A DNA stretch of 64,000 bases. Source: Macrotrachela quadricornifera (taxonomy: Eukaryota > Rotifera > Eurotatoria > Philodinida > Philodinidae). The notes below the pieces were generated by a model. That model was not told where the DNA came from, ran no database searches, and saw only the letters and a program-made list of their open reading frames with translations. Below, one piece after another: positions 46,097 through 64,000 of the stretch. The stretch lies in the NCBI GenBank assembly GCA_022393335.1, contig JAJEKB010016516.1, forward strand, positions 19,364 through 83,363, in the 5' to 3' direction. The first letter of the stretch is position 1; each line of letters opens with the position of its first letter. Made by a program: the position numbers and the translations under genes.

Positions 46097-47948
46097 TTAT
46101 TTACTGAATGATTCATTTGTTATGTATTCTATATTATTGTTAATTTATCTTCATTAACTCTGAGATATTTTTCTAATATTTTAGAATTAATAGTTTTGTT
46201 TTTTTAATATTATTAATGACAAATTCATTATCTTATATGACAATTTACTTTTCATACAAATATACAACGAACATAAAACAAAAAAACTTTGTTTTTATAT
46301 GAGGCTTTCCAAAGAGAAAGAATCAATCTTGATGAAGATGGATGATTCTCGATAAAAAGCATGTTTATTTCGAAATGAACGATGCTTTATATAGGTGAAA
46401 TGGGAAAGATAATGCCGAGAATCATAACAAGAGAGTGAATACATCAAGAAACATCGATCACATATGATAAGAGAATACAGAACGAAAGAAGAGAATGTAC
46501 AAGATCATATATATATCATACATAACAAGAACGCAAAAGTGAAATATGGTAAAGAATGAACAACAGTTAACAGGAAAGATAGGAATAGTCTAGACAATGC
46601 ATATGCTATCAGAGCCTATGGAAAGTGTGATACTACCTAACACTTTACATAAAATAATATTTAATCAACATCATAATATAGATCTCTTTGATCATATCAG
46701 TCTATGTTATTGACTGTATCTATACGATTCTTCATTTTCTTTTTTCCATGTTCAATCCAGAGATGTCCATTGCGGTACAACAGCGTTAGGTTTCTTAGGA
46801 AGAAATTTAAAAAATTCATTAATTTACAAATAACGCTCAGCTCTTTCTCAGAGAAATCATGTTTTATAAACTCCCGTCAAGCTATTCATTTATAAAATTA
46901 AAAAAACCAAAGCCAGATTCAAGTTCATCGACCTCAATCGCCTTTGATCAAACTCCATAAAAAACAAATGCTTTTTTGTTAAAAATTTGTTGTTTGTTTA
47001 AAAAATTGATCTTCAAAAAATTTTTATGCAACTGACTTTAGATTTGAATTCCTCGATCCCGATTACCCTTTGCTTGAGTTCTTTTGATCTTGTACGGACA
47101 TACAAGCAAACAAACAATTTATTCTTGCTAGACTCTTCTCTACCAGAAAGAGAACGTAGAAACTTAACATTTATGTATGCTATACGATAAGGACTTAACG
47201 AACCTGATCGATTAGCAGCAGCAGTATCAGTTTAAACCAGATACAATCTTGAAAATCAATAGATTTTTTTGAATACTATTGCGACAGCAGCAGACTCTCA
47301 ACCGCGATGGTCATCTACTGGTTAGATTTGTCATAACAATTTGTTTCGAAGATATTACTACATATTCATACAAATTTTTCTTCGACGCAAGAAAATAACT
47401 CATAATCGAAGTTTCAACATTTTTGAGGTTTTCACTTGGAAAATTTTGGTTAATTAAAAGTCTTCTTTAAACGTTTCATACGGGAAGTGGATTCGTCCAT
47501 CTTTACAATTAATAAGAGATAAACATCGTTTTTTCATAGACACCACACATTATTTCGAAATTCTTCAACTAAAAATAGTTCGAGTTCATCAATATTTACA
47601 GGTTTTATTTTTTTCTACATTACATTTCACTATCAAACATATTTTTTCAATTGGTTTTACATCCGGACTGTTAGATGGGCACTATAGTAAAAGAAAAGAA
47701 AAATATTTATTATAAAAATAAAGTTTATCAAGATTTTCTTATTACACAACAACACATAAGCTTTTGAAATTCTGTGTTATATAAAAATAAATAGATGTCT
47801 CTCATATCTAAAATATCGAATAAAAAATCTTTTATGATTGGTTTAATTATTTCCTTTTTGTTATTATGAAGAAAAAAAAAAGTAAATGTCTAAATAGAAA
47901 TTTTTATTTTATTTATTCTATTTGTGAAATTGTTGTTCTAAAAGAATA
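46097..47948. other. intergenic with a probable old hAT-like copy
   Basis: A sequence close to the left end of the 52.35-kb hAT element occurs at about 46756 (CCAGAGATGTCCATTGCGG). An inverted copy of the same end lies at about 47285-47321 (complement reads AGATGACCATCGCGGTTGAG), suggesting a diverged longer element of about 560 bp. No clean target duplication was found. No gene is seen. Confidence 0.45.
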
Positions 47949-48814
47949 ATGGCAGATTCATTAACTTTAATGTTTCAACAAGAACGTGAACATTTAATAC
48001 AAATACAAAATCGACTTTTAACAGTAAATTAATAATAAAAAAATTTTTCTAATATTTAAAATAAAATTTTTATTCTAGGGTCCTATTGATAGTATTCCAA
48101 TAGATATTTATAAAGAATTAATGGTTACATATTTATGTTTATCAAAAATGTAAGTATTTTCTTTATTTTAATTAAATAATTAATTTAAATAAAATATATA
48201 TATACAGTAATGAAGCAAAATTTTTATGGGAAAATCTTCCAAATAATATGAAAATGGTAAAAATAAATAAATAAAAAACAATGTTAAAAAATAAAAATGA
48301 ATTTTTTTTAATTAAATAGGATAAAGAATTTCAATTTTTAGCAACATTAGTATCATTACTTAATTTAAAACAATATGGAGATTTTTATAAAATATGTCAA
48401 TTAGCAATTGAAAATAATTCATCATATGATATATCAACACAAATAAATCAATATATTCAACAAATAATTTGTTTGTTTTTTGTTTTTATTATTTAAATAA
48501 ATAATATATAGAATTTTTAGCTCGAGTAACAATACAAAATATTGAATTAATTGAACTTGCATATAAATCAATATCATATGATGATCTTCAAAAATTATTT
48601 GGTCTTAATAAAAAAATGATTGAAAATATTTGTAAAGAACGTCATTGGCAAATTGATGTTGGAGGAATTTATATTCTTCCTAAACGTAATGGTATGTTTT
48701 TATTTAATATTATTCATATTTATATATATTTTTATTTAAATAGATAAAATCTCTATAACATCAAATTCAAATTTGGCTAAATTAGTTGAACTTGTTTGTT
48801 TTATGGAAAGATAA
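47949..48814 (+). CDS. COPS8: COP9 signalosome subunit 8
   Basis: Six exons: 47949-48023, 48079-48149, 48208-48256, 48320-48470, 48521-48691 and 48744-48814. Introns are about 50-63 nt and the product is 195 aa, close to the about 209 of human CSN8. Matches are strongest to the helical repeats (YLCLSKMNEAKFLWENLPNN), to the PCI winged-helix region, and to the terminal helix NLAKLVELVCFMER (human ends in a similar LARLTDYVAFLEN). CSN8 is the smallest PCI subunit of the COP9 signalosome, which removes Nedd8 from cullins and so controls the same SCF ligases served by F-box proteins. At exon 5 the first AG (48510-48511) would give an immediate stop; the AG at 48519-48520 keeps the frame. Confidence 0.88.
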
Positions 48815-49757
48815 ACTAGCAAATAAATACATTTTTTTTTTCAATTATCTTTTTTTTATTTTAATAAAGAAAAAAAAACATTTATCTTTCGATTAATTAA
48901 CGAATTTAATGTCTTATTTTATTAAATTTCAACTTAAATGAATAATACAAGAATAAAAATGTTGAAAAATACTTGTATGAAAACAAGAATAGTCGTTTTC
49001 TAGTTATCAATCATAATGTTTGTAGGCATATATCACTGGTCTGAGTCATTTCAACTGTCATCAAACTATGTATGTCAATCGACACAAATATATGTCTTCT
49101 CTTATATTTTGTTATTTCCAATGATTTTTTTGTTATCTTTTCGTTCCATATCTAGGTACTTATTATTGAATTTGCTTTTTTTCAAATAATTATTTAAATT
49201 TTAAAAGAAAGAAAAAAAAATGTTTTTCTATTAATAAAATAAATTGTTGATGTCTATAGTTAATATAATTGAAGAAAAAAAAGGCGAAGAACTTGTTGTT
49301 TATTGTCTATTAGTTGATGTATATAGAATAAGTACATATTGTTAAAGACAAGAATAACAAGAATAAATCCAACGAGATATGGTATAAACAAAAAGAGAAT
49401 AATCTAATATCCTTTTTCGTCAATCGTCCATTTTTTTTGACAATACATTTGTATAATCTCTAATCCAGTTCGGTTGTCATATGTATCGACATTTGTTAAT
49501 CTTATGTTAGTCAAAGAACGAATCATCATCATAAAAAAAGACATAAACATGTATTCTTTTTTTTTCTTAGACAAATAATACTGATGATGATTCTTCTTGT
49601 CTATATTTATATGTAATTGTACCATAAACTAATAGAATTATTCTTTTTTTTTTGCTTTGTACTAACATTCTTTATTTAATAGAAATTTATCTAAACAGGT
49701 TTTTATTAATTATATTTAAAATCAAATCAAATCTATGAATATATATAATTAATTTCA
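48815..49757. other. intergenic, no feature seen
   Basis: AT-rich spacer between COPS8 and the RhoGEF gene; the minus-strand ORF at 49404-49625 is not convincing. Confidence 0.4.
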
Positions 49758-52700
49758 ATGTCTGAAATTGAAAAACTTTCATCAAAATCTGGAGAAAACC
49801 GAATAATATATGAAATAAAAACAAATAATTTTAATCGAAATATTCAAGTTAAAACAAAACAAGAAGATCAAATTTATACAAAAAAAAAATCAACTTCACC
49901 TTTAAATATTCAAATTCATCGACCATATAGATCATCAAGTTAATCAAAAAAAACAAAAACAAAATTTTCCAAAAATATTTTTCTTTTTTTTTTTTTTTCT
50001 TTTAGTTTCAAATAATTCAATTGAAAATGTTCGTGTTACTGTTAATTCATCAATAAATAAAAAAACTTCTGATGATGAAAAAACTTCTTATCATCGTCCA
50101 CTTTATAATCTTATTAATCAAACACAAAATTTAACAAATAATCAAAATAATAATCTTTGTTTATCATCATCATGTATTTTACCAGCTAAACAATTTTCAC
50201 CATTTCAACCTCTTATTCTTCATAGAAAATCTAAAGTTAATTGAATTGTTTTTTTTAAAAATTTATTTCAATTAAATACTTTTTTTTTTTTCAAAGGAAT
50301 CAATTGATCGTTTTCATTTTATTGATAGTAATAATAAAGAATCTTTACCATCAAGTCCCTTACCTAGTCGAAATGGTGTTTTAAGAAGTCATACATTTAC
50401 AACTCCAACTGATATTAATTCAAATTCAAATGAAAATTTTTTTGATAATAAAAAAACAACATGTCAATCAACACTTGATTTAAATTCATCTAATAAATCA
50501 ATATTATCACCTTCAATTAATAATCATAAAGATAATTCATCATTATCAACAAGTACATCTAGTTTAACTAATAATAATACAAATCAAACAAATATTAATG
50601 AAAAAACTCATGTATAGAAAATATTTTTATTATTTTCAGTTTTATCTTTTAAAATATATTATTTTAGGCTAAACGTAAAGCAATTGCAATGCAAATGTAT
50701 GATACAGAAAAATCTTATGTTGAAGCACTTAAAAATCTTGTTACGGTTAAATTTTGTTTTATTTAATATAAAAATACTTTTTATAAATTAATTTATTTTC
50801 TTTGTTTAGAAATATTATTTACCATTGAAAGATAAACATATTATTTCCAATGATTTTATTAATGATATTTTTTATAAAATACCAGAAATACATATTCATC
50901 ATACGGTATTTCAATAGTTTTTTTTATTATTTTAAGTAAAGAGATATTAGCTTGGTTTCCTGCTAGAGATACGTACTGCCCTTTAGGGAACATATTCAGT
51001 CTCAAACTTACCCTGAAATTTTCACTTAAAATCGATTCTTTCTTATTGAGATACTTCATTACGCAAAAAAATCTCTCCAAAATCGACAAGATTTTAAACA
51101 AAATTTTAAGAAAATAAAATTATCAAACCTAAAATTTTAAGAATCTCCTTGAAAATTATATTTTCATCTCCCAGTATGATTTTCAAGATCCTCTCTTCAG
51201 TAGACATTCGACTTTTATGGGATAATTATCAAAGGGTGATAATTTGTCTTGAATATGATCTCATTTAAAATATCTCATTAGGCATTTTTAATATCATTAT
51301 CTCAAAAATTAACTCAATGGGATAATAATCAAACAGTTGGGGATGTTTTATTACAAATGGTAAATATATATATTTTAATTAAAAAAGCTAAAGAAAATTT
51401 AATTAAAAATAGTTTTGTCGACAATCAGTTATTGAAACATATAAAAGTTTTGTTAATAATTATAAACGAGCTGAAATACGACTTGATTTATGTCGAGATA
51501 TATCATCATTTAATAAATTTGTTGAACATCAAACACGTGATCATCGTGGTAAATTAACATTAAAAGATTTAATAATTCAACCAATTCAACGTATTCCAAG
51601 ATATGAATTATATATAAAAGATTTTTTTAAATGTACAAATATAAATCATCCCGATTATCAATTATTACTTAAAGCACAATCAGAAATACATTCATTAGCT
51701 GAACAAATTGATCAAGTACAAAAAGAAGGTCTTTCAACTGAATTAACATTTACAAATAATTCATTAGAAATTGTTCAAGATATGATTGAAAATTTAACTG
51801 ATGTAAATTTTTATTTTAAAATGTAAAAAAAAAATTCTTTCTTTCTTTCTTTCTTTCTTTTTTAGTTAGTAAATAGTGATCGATATTATATTTGTCATGA
51901 TATTGTTACACTTCAATTATCATCAGGTTTAAAAAAAGATCGAGCTATTTTTTTATTTAATGATATTATTATTATAACAAGTTATGAACGAAAATATACA
52001 AGTTTTCATAAAAAAACAACCAATTCAATTATTGTGTTTGTTTTTAACTCTTTTTTTTAGAATAAGTTTTATTCTATTTCAATATTTTAGAAATTCTCCA
52101 TCGGGAAAACAATATATTGATTATGCTAAACATAAATTAATTATGAAAATTTCACTTGAAAATGTCGAACTTGTTACAGGTTATTATTTATTTCTTTTTT
52201 TATTATTATATTATCTTTAGAAATGTTAGATAAACGTATCATAAGACAGATATAGACATAATAATAACTTAAAGCAATTTTTAGATTATTCACAATTATT
52301 ATAAGTCATATAAAACGTTTTAAACAGTTGTTTATCAAATCCTTACAATCAGAGATGTCCATCGCGGTTGAGAATCTGCCGCTGCCGCGTCGCGACGATA
52401 ATCAAAGAAAGCTACCCGCGCCGCTGCCGCGATGGTACTTTTAAAAATTTTTGGATTTTCAATGCTATGATTGGTTTAAACTACAGGTGCTCCTGTCAAT
52501 CGATCAGACTCACCAGGCCTTATCGTGCAGCATACATCAATGTCGAGATTCTATGGAAATTCCTGAGTTTTATGAAATTTCTTTCATAAAAATGCTGCCG
52601 CTGCCGCGACGATATTATAAAAATCTCTACCGCGCCACGATGGTTTCTGAAAAAATCTGCCGCTGCCGCCACCGCCATTGTGGCAGCGCCGCGATGGATA

Positions 52701-55700
52701 TCTCTGCTTACAATGAATTCTTGTTTCTATGAATGTGTATTTTTTCATCTAATTATTTAGAGTTGAGACAATGATGTGAGAGAATACGCACTCCATGCAA
52801 CTTCAGATGATGAAGCATAAGCGTCAGCTGTAGTGCGAGAGGTACTTAAGGAGTGTTGGCAGCAAACCTGATAGTTATCGAGCAGTAAATATTGTACTGA
52901 TAGCTTGATTTATTTCTTAATAATTTTGTACATAATATTGATTAAAGACCGACGAAACGAATAAGAAGATTTCCATTCGAAATCGATTCGATTCTAATGA
53001 AAAAAAAGTCATATTTTTATGAGAACATCTATGCCTATTTTCGAGCTAAAATCTTTCTAATCTTTCGATTATATGTAAAAGATTAGTTATTTCGTTAAAA
53101 GAAAAGTTTACTTTCGCAATAAAATTTCTAAAGTAATTTCATTCATAACAGTTCGATATTGAAAAAATTCTGAAAAGTTTGTACAATTTATGTTTGTCCG
53201 ATCGATATTCGATATGTATTGAATATGATATTTAATAAAAATATTTCTATTTTTATTTAAAAATAGATGAATTAATAAAACGTCGATCATCTATATCAAT
53301 TCCTCCATCATTAGTCAAATGTGATTCAATTCGAAGTCAAACATTAGATAAACATCGAAATCTTGACGAAGATATTCTTATTATTAATCAAATAAGTGAT
53401 TTAGCAAAGACAATAACAATACCTCATCAGGTTTATTTTACTTAACTCTTTTGTGGTAGACTTATTTTTAATCTCAAACATATTTGCATTCGAACTAATA
53501 AATATTCCTCATTAAAAATTCTCGAAAGAGCTAGATGCATGCCAGCATGAATATTTTGTACAGTTTGACTACATCTTTAATCTCTCCTATAACGACTGTT
53601 GCAAAAGAAGTAAAATAAATTCTTTTATTTATTTATTAGCAATTAGATGAATCAATAAAAGAAATACTTAATCGAATAAATAAAAATTTACCTGATGAAA
53701 CAATATCTATAATAAGTTCCGAATTAAATTATCTTCCTGATGATATTCAAAAAAAAACAAATTCAATACAATTATTAATAAATACAACGTAAGTTTAGTA
53801 AAAATACACAAAAAATATATTCATGTTTTTTGTTTTTTTAATTTAGACAATCTAAAGAAACAATTCAAGTTTTTTTTCCATCATTTAAACATAAAATAAC
53901 ATGGGAAAAAAATTTTCTTCAAGCAAAGAAAATTCTTAGTAAAGAATTAATAATTTAAAATAATAATTTGTTTATTAAATATTATTTTGTTAAAAGGTGA
54001 AACTATTGCTGGACAAGAAAATGTTAGTTTTCAACATGTTATTATTCTTCCACAAAGTCGACCAGGAAGTCAAGTTTGTTTATTTTTTTAATTCATTAAA
54101 AAAGCAAAATGATGACATTGAAAATTTTTTCTTATTTAGTTAACTTGTGGTATTATTCGTCCTTGTATAAATGATTTATGTGTTTGTAATACAGAAGGTG
54201 AAATATGTTTAATGAATATTCAATCGAATGTTACATTAAAAAGTTCAAATAGAATAACAACATCACAAATAAATTGTATAGAATATATTCCATCAAATAA
54301 AAATGAAAAAAAAATAAATGATAATGAAGAAGAATTAATTAATAATTCGAAAAAAAATAGACGAAGAACAATTGATCGTTTAGTTGATATTGATTCAAAT
54401 GATGATGATGATTTATCATCAATAGATTCTTTAATAAATTCATTAGAAAATAATTTAAATAATGAAGATGATTATATTCAACCATCAACAATATGGATAG
54501 GAACTGATAATGGAAAGTAAGATTAAACTTTTTTATTTATTTATTATTATTATTATAATATATAGTTTATTTATTTATGAATGTTCACAAACAATAAATA
54601 ATATTGAACGAAAAAATCAATTTGTTAAACAATTAAATTCTTCAATACATTCAATTTTGTTTGTTTTTATTTTATTATATGAAGAAATAAAAAACAAAGA
54701 TTTTTATTTTCTTCTTAGGTATAATGATAATCAAGTATATCTTGCTTTAGATTATGGACAAATATGTCTTTTTAAAAGAGATATTAGTAAATATATATAT
54801 ATACTTTTTTCTTCTTATTTTATAAAAGAAAATATTATATTTTTTATTTTTAAAATTAAAAAAGATTGTGATTGGGATTTTGATTATCCAATAATTCAAA
54901 CAATTGATGAAAATTCTTCAAAATTTGATAATAAAACTGAAGAAATAAATTCTAAAGAAAATTCCGATCCAATATCAATTATGTCATTTGCTGGTGGTAA
55001 ATTATGGTGTAGTATTAGAGATAAAATATATATTGTTTGTCCAAATTCTTTAAATGTTGAAGTAAAATATTTTTAGAATTTTCGAACCTTTTTTTTTTTT
55101 TTTATAAATTTAATTTTATATTAGCATTCATTTTTTGTTGATGATTGTCATCGTCATATATGTAGTATAGCAACAGGTGGATCATCAATTGATCATGTAT
55201 GGATAGCATCACAAGATTCACATGATATTCGTCTTTATCATGCTAAAAATTTTATTTGTTTACTTGAAACAAGTATTAAAACAATAGTTACACAAAAATT
55301 ACAAAGTTTGTTTATTTTATTTTATTTTAAAAAATAAACAAAAAAAAAAAATATATTTTTTAAATTAAAATATTTTAGTATGTGATGATATAATTCGTGC
55401 ACATAAATTAGGTTGTCTTTATATAAGTACATTACATGTTTATAAAGAAACATTATGGATTGGTACAAGTGCTGGAATTATTCTTAATTTACGTATAAAA
55501 CAATTAATTGATTCATTAACATTAAATAAATTAACAACAAATTCAATACAATTAAAATCATTATCATATGGTCATGCTGGACCGGTTAGATTTATATTTT
55601 CAACAAATAAAGATAAAACATTTGTTATTACAATTGGTGATGGTTTTGATGATTATAATAATAATGATGAAACATTAGGAAAAAATGATTCTATGCATCA

Positions 55701-55731
55701 TCTTATTCTTTGGAAATTATCAAATATTTAA
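49758..55731 (+). CDS. ARHGEF17: RhoGEF of the ARHGEF17/TEM4 type
   Basis: Nineteen exons, first 49758-49938 and last 55379-55731, total 1125 aa; all phases close. The N-terminal about 240 residues are Ser/Asn-rich and disordered. The DH domain begins at AKRKAIAMQMYDTEKSYVEA (about 243) and runs to about 450, including LKDLIIQPIQRIPRYELYIK. The PH domain is about 457-545 (KKDRAIFLFNDIII). The C-terminal 420 residues form a WD40-like beta-propeller as in ARHGEF17 (TIWIGTDNG; ISIMSFAGGKLWCSIRDKIY; LWIGTSAGIIL; the final SMHHLILWKL). The family activates RhoA-type GTPases at actin structures. Introns are mostly 45-80 nt, but intron 5 is 376 nt and intron 9 (52180-53266) is 1087 nt because it carries a hAT MITE. 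The exon 8/9 join (52035/52091) is the least certain. Confidence 0.9.
51838..51860. repeat. (CTTT)n microsatellite in RhoGEF intron 7
   Basis: A run of CTTT units doubles as the polypyrimidine tract ahead of the exon 8 acceptor (AG 51864-51865). Length changes could affect splicing. Confidence 0.7.
52350..52706. mobile_element. GC-rich hAT MITE inside a RhoGEF intron
   Basis: A 357-bp element with TIRs starting CAGAGATGTCCATCGCGG (left), with the right end reading CCGCGATGGATATCTCTG. It is flanked by identical 8-bp repeats CTTACAAT (52342-52349, 52707-52714), the hAT-type duplication. The body is built of degenerate CTGCCGCTGCCGCG(A)-type repeats, a GC island in AT-rich DNA. It lies in intron 9 of the RhoGEF gene on neither exon and should be removed by splicing. 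The ORFs inside it are artefacts. Confidence 0.92.
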
Positions 55732-56486
55732 TCAAATTTTTATTTATTTACGCGGTTTTCTTTTTGGAATAAAATAATAATTTCATTTCTTAGATTGCAA
55801 TAATAGAATGTAAAAATTCTTGTTGATTTCAAATGTTTATTTTCTCTTAGTTTTTAGAATAGATTTTCGATTTGTACCGTTGAAAAGAGGAGATCTTGAA
55901 AATTAAAGATTAAAGATCTGTGGGTTTGTACAGATCCAGAGCCGAATCGATTTCTAAATATGGTGAAAATCAAAGATAATTTAATTGAAATTGTATCAAT
56001 TTGTGTATTTTTATATGGTTTTACATGATCATTTCAACTATTTAGGATACATTAAAACTAAAAAGATTTTCAAGAGAAAAATACAAAAATAAATAATTAT
56101 AGATTCTATTTCATTCATCATGTTCATAACGACACAGAGCAAAAATTCTAAGTAATTATTCATGTAATAATATTGACTAGTAGTTTTTTCTTTATTAATA
56201 TAATGAATTAAAACTAGAATCAATCATTTTGAAAAATATGCTAAATAAAGAAAATTGGTTACGTTTAACCACTATAAATAAAATTTATATCGAAACAATA
56301 TTCGAGGATTTTTAACCAAATCAATGATTATTTGTTACTACATAACATTTCGCCATATTCTATTGATAATATTTTCTTTTTTATTAAAATTCTAAAAAAC
56401 AATGTTTATCATGTGAAAATATTTCTTTAACCTTTTGGTTAAATTTCTTCTATTACTATATAAGAAAAACAAAAATATCCATAGAT
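55732..56486. other. intergenic, no feature seen
   Basis: Spacer between the RhoGEF stop and the tRNA gene; nothing supported. Confidence 0.4.
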
Positions 56487-56558
56487 GGGCTTGGCCGGGG
56501 ATTGAACCCGGGACCTCTCGCACCCTAAGCGAGAATCATACCACTAGACCACCAAGCC
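56487..56558 (-). tRNA. tRNA-Pro (anticodon AGG)
   Basis: A 72-nt cloverleaf on the minus strand: acceptor stem GGCTTGG/CCAAGCC with discriminator C, A box TGGTCTAGTGG, anticodon stem TCTCGC/GCGAGA with loop TTAGGGT (anticodon AGG), and B box GGTTCAATCC. There is no intron and no encoded CCA. A run of T follows within 20 nt on the transcribed strand, as expected for RNA polymerase III termination. Confidence 0.96.
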
Positions 56559-57014
56559 ATCGTTTACTATTCAAATATATATACTAATTATCATTAGTAT
56601 TGTTTTAAATAAATCTTTAAGTTATATAAAACGATTTCTTAATTAACATTTTACAAAAAAATAAATTTATATTAAATTATAATAATAATATTTATCAAAA
56701 ACCACATAAAAATTAGTTTAAATTTCTAATAATAACATATATTTTTTCTTGATACATATCTACCAATAGTAACAACACAGAACAGTAAAAAAAGAAAGAA
56801 AGAAAGGTATCATTTATTATATGTATATATTCATACAATTTGATATTTTGTTAAATAACGAATATACTGACTACTCAGGCATAAAATATTCTCTATCAAA
56901 AACGAGGGGTTTGAAGATACATATGTATTCATTTCTTTTCTAACGTATTTCTTTTTATATTCATACTAAGAGTACATTTTTATTATATTTATATATTTAT
57001 AGGACTATTGTATC
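56559..57014. other. intergenic upstream of the Na+/K+-ATPase gene
   Basis: Presumed promoter and 5' UTR of the plus-strand ATPase gene and 5' flank of the tRNA; no specific element recognised. Confidence 0.35.
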
Positions 57015-63142
<6,128 letters not shown>

Positions 63143-64000
63143 TTTTCATCGATAAAAGACTAGTTTTTTTTTTTCAACATATTTAAATAATATTTCTTTA
63201 GAAAAATAAAAAAAAACAATTTTTTTTTAGAAGTTTTAAATGTATTATTTTTAATAGTATAATTACAAGAATTTAAAATAGAAGTCTGAAGATTGAATTA
63301 AATTATCTAAGACATTGATTATTAAATTTATTATCAAGCTAAAAAATAAAATTCATTCAAGAAACTGTTTAGAAAAAAAAAACCATGCATAAAAACGATT
63401 TTTTTGTTTGCTTAGAATTGATTGTATATCACTGTGATAGTAATATTAAAGTTGAATTCAAATAGATTCTATTTCATTCATACAACGCACTACGAATGTT
63501 GTACTACTCGCATCTCAGGTATCCTTCTCTCTAAAACATTCCATTTTTACCGTAACTATAATAATGAAACAATTTAATAAGATTATTTTTTAAGAAAAAT
63601 GTTTTTTGTTTCTTTGAGATATTTATTAGTATTTAAGAGTTATTGCACGGTAGAGATGATCCAAAAATAAATCATGTGTTCAATTTTGAGTATTCTGCTA
63701 GTCTAGAAGACTAACTTGTAAACATTATCCTTTCAATATACGAATTATCTTATCTTTCATTTTTGTTCTGTAAATTTTCAACACATTATTTTCTTGTATG
63801 CATAAATCTATTCATCACAGAAGTGCCAACAGACTGTTTTTTTTTCAATCTAGTCTATCAAATTAATAGGAAATAAGTAGTCCGTTAGTCAAATTAGGTT
63901 AAGTAATATTCCTGACTTTTTAAAGTCAGGAATTTGTTTATACTTACCATATAGTATGATTTTACTAATGGTTTCAGCTATTCATATTATTTCATAAAGA
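63143..64000. other. intergenic to window edge
   Basis: Downstream flank of the ATPase gene. The only structure seen is the hairpin listed at 63908-63933. Confidence 0.4.
63908..63933. repeat. perfect 12-bp-arm hairpin
   Basis: ATTCCTGACTTT (63908-63919), a TT loop, then AAAGTCAGGAAT (63922-63933). It may be one end of an element extending past the window, or a structured RNA 3' end. Confidence 0.5.

Noticed and set aside
52368..52732. Overlapping ORFs of 73 and 93 aa
   Set aside because: They lie within the GC-rich hAT MITE and its flank; the low stop density reflects composition.

Overview
The window looks like a piece of a bdelloid rotifer nuclear genome, probably Rotaria-like. The inference rests on several things seen together: very AT-rich DNA; canonical GT-AG introns that are mostly 45-70 nt long; an arginine ADP-ribosyltransferase fused to kinesin-light-chain-type TPRs; NHL-repeat and F-box genes of the kind that are multicopy in bdelloids; and many short DNA transposons next to conserved metazoan genes. 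No database search was possible, so the taxon is inferred. There is one 400-nt assembly gap (14044-14443).

The window has two compartments. From 1 to about 41.7 kb it is gene-poor and repeat-rich. Genes and gene remnants here, in order: an F-box gene running off the left edge (minus); a possible NTAN1-like amidohydrolase (minus); a MULE transposase relic; an NHL-repeat pseudogene; a hAT transposase scrap; a three-exon gene for a 76-aa peptide; a membrane-anchored astacin protease (minus, 4 exons); a degraded membrane-protein ORF; a PAP2/LPP-type phosphatase (minus, single exon); the ART-TPR gene; a FLYWCH-like fragment; a second F-box gene; and a long C2H2/DDE-like pseudogene. Between them lie many palindromic or TIR-bearing non-autonomous elements. 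Several show target-site duplications that assign them to a superfamily: TTAA for piggyBac-like, 8 bp for hAT, TA for Tc1/mariner.

From about 41.8 to 63.1 kb the window is dense with intact multi-exon housekeeping genes. On the minus strand there is a Ser-rich coiled-coil protein (442 aa, 3 exons) with a 58-aa single-pass micropeptide packed directly behind its stop codon. On the plus strand are arfaptin (7 exons, 284 aa), COP9 signalosome subunit 8 (6 exons, 195 aa), an ARHGEF17-type RhoGEF (19 exons, 1125 aa) and a Na+/K+-ATPase alpha subunit (20 exons, 1036 aa). A tRNA-Pro(AGG) lies on the minus strand between the last two. I assembled these models by hand from splice sites and reading-frame phase, and every model closes in frame. 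Transposons in this half sit in introns (52.35 kb and 60.5 kb) or in intergenic gaps.

The observations most worth a second look are: loss of the site-III Asp (human D926) in the Na+/K+-ATPase; an Arg-to-Leu change in the third catalytic motif of the PAP2 phosphatase; an ART-TPR gene with two in-frame stops just before a fully open ORF; a 3' splice acceptor 1 nt after a stop codon ahead of a micropeptide gene (a possible trans-spliced operon); and a 1.9-kb TA-flanked foldback element carrying about ten copies of a 15-bp imperfect palindrome.
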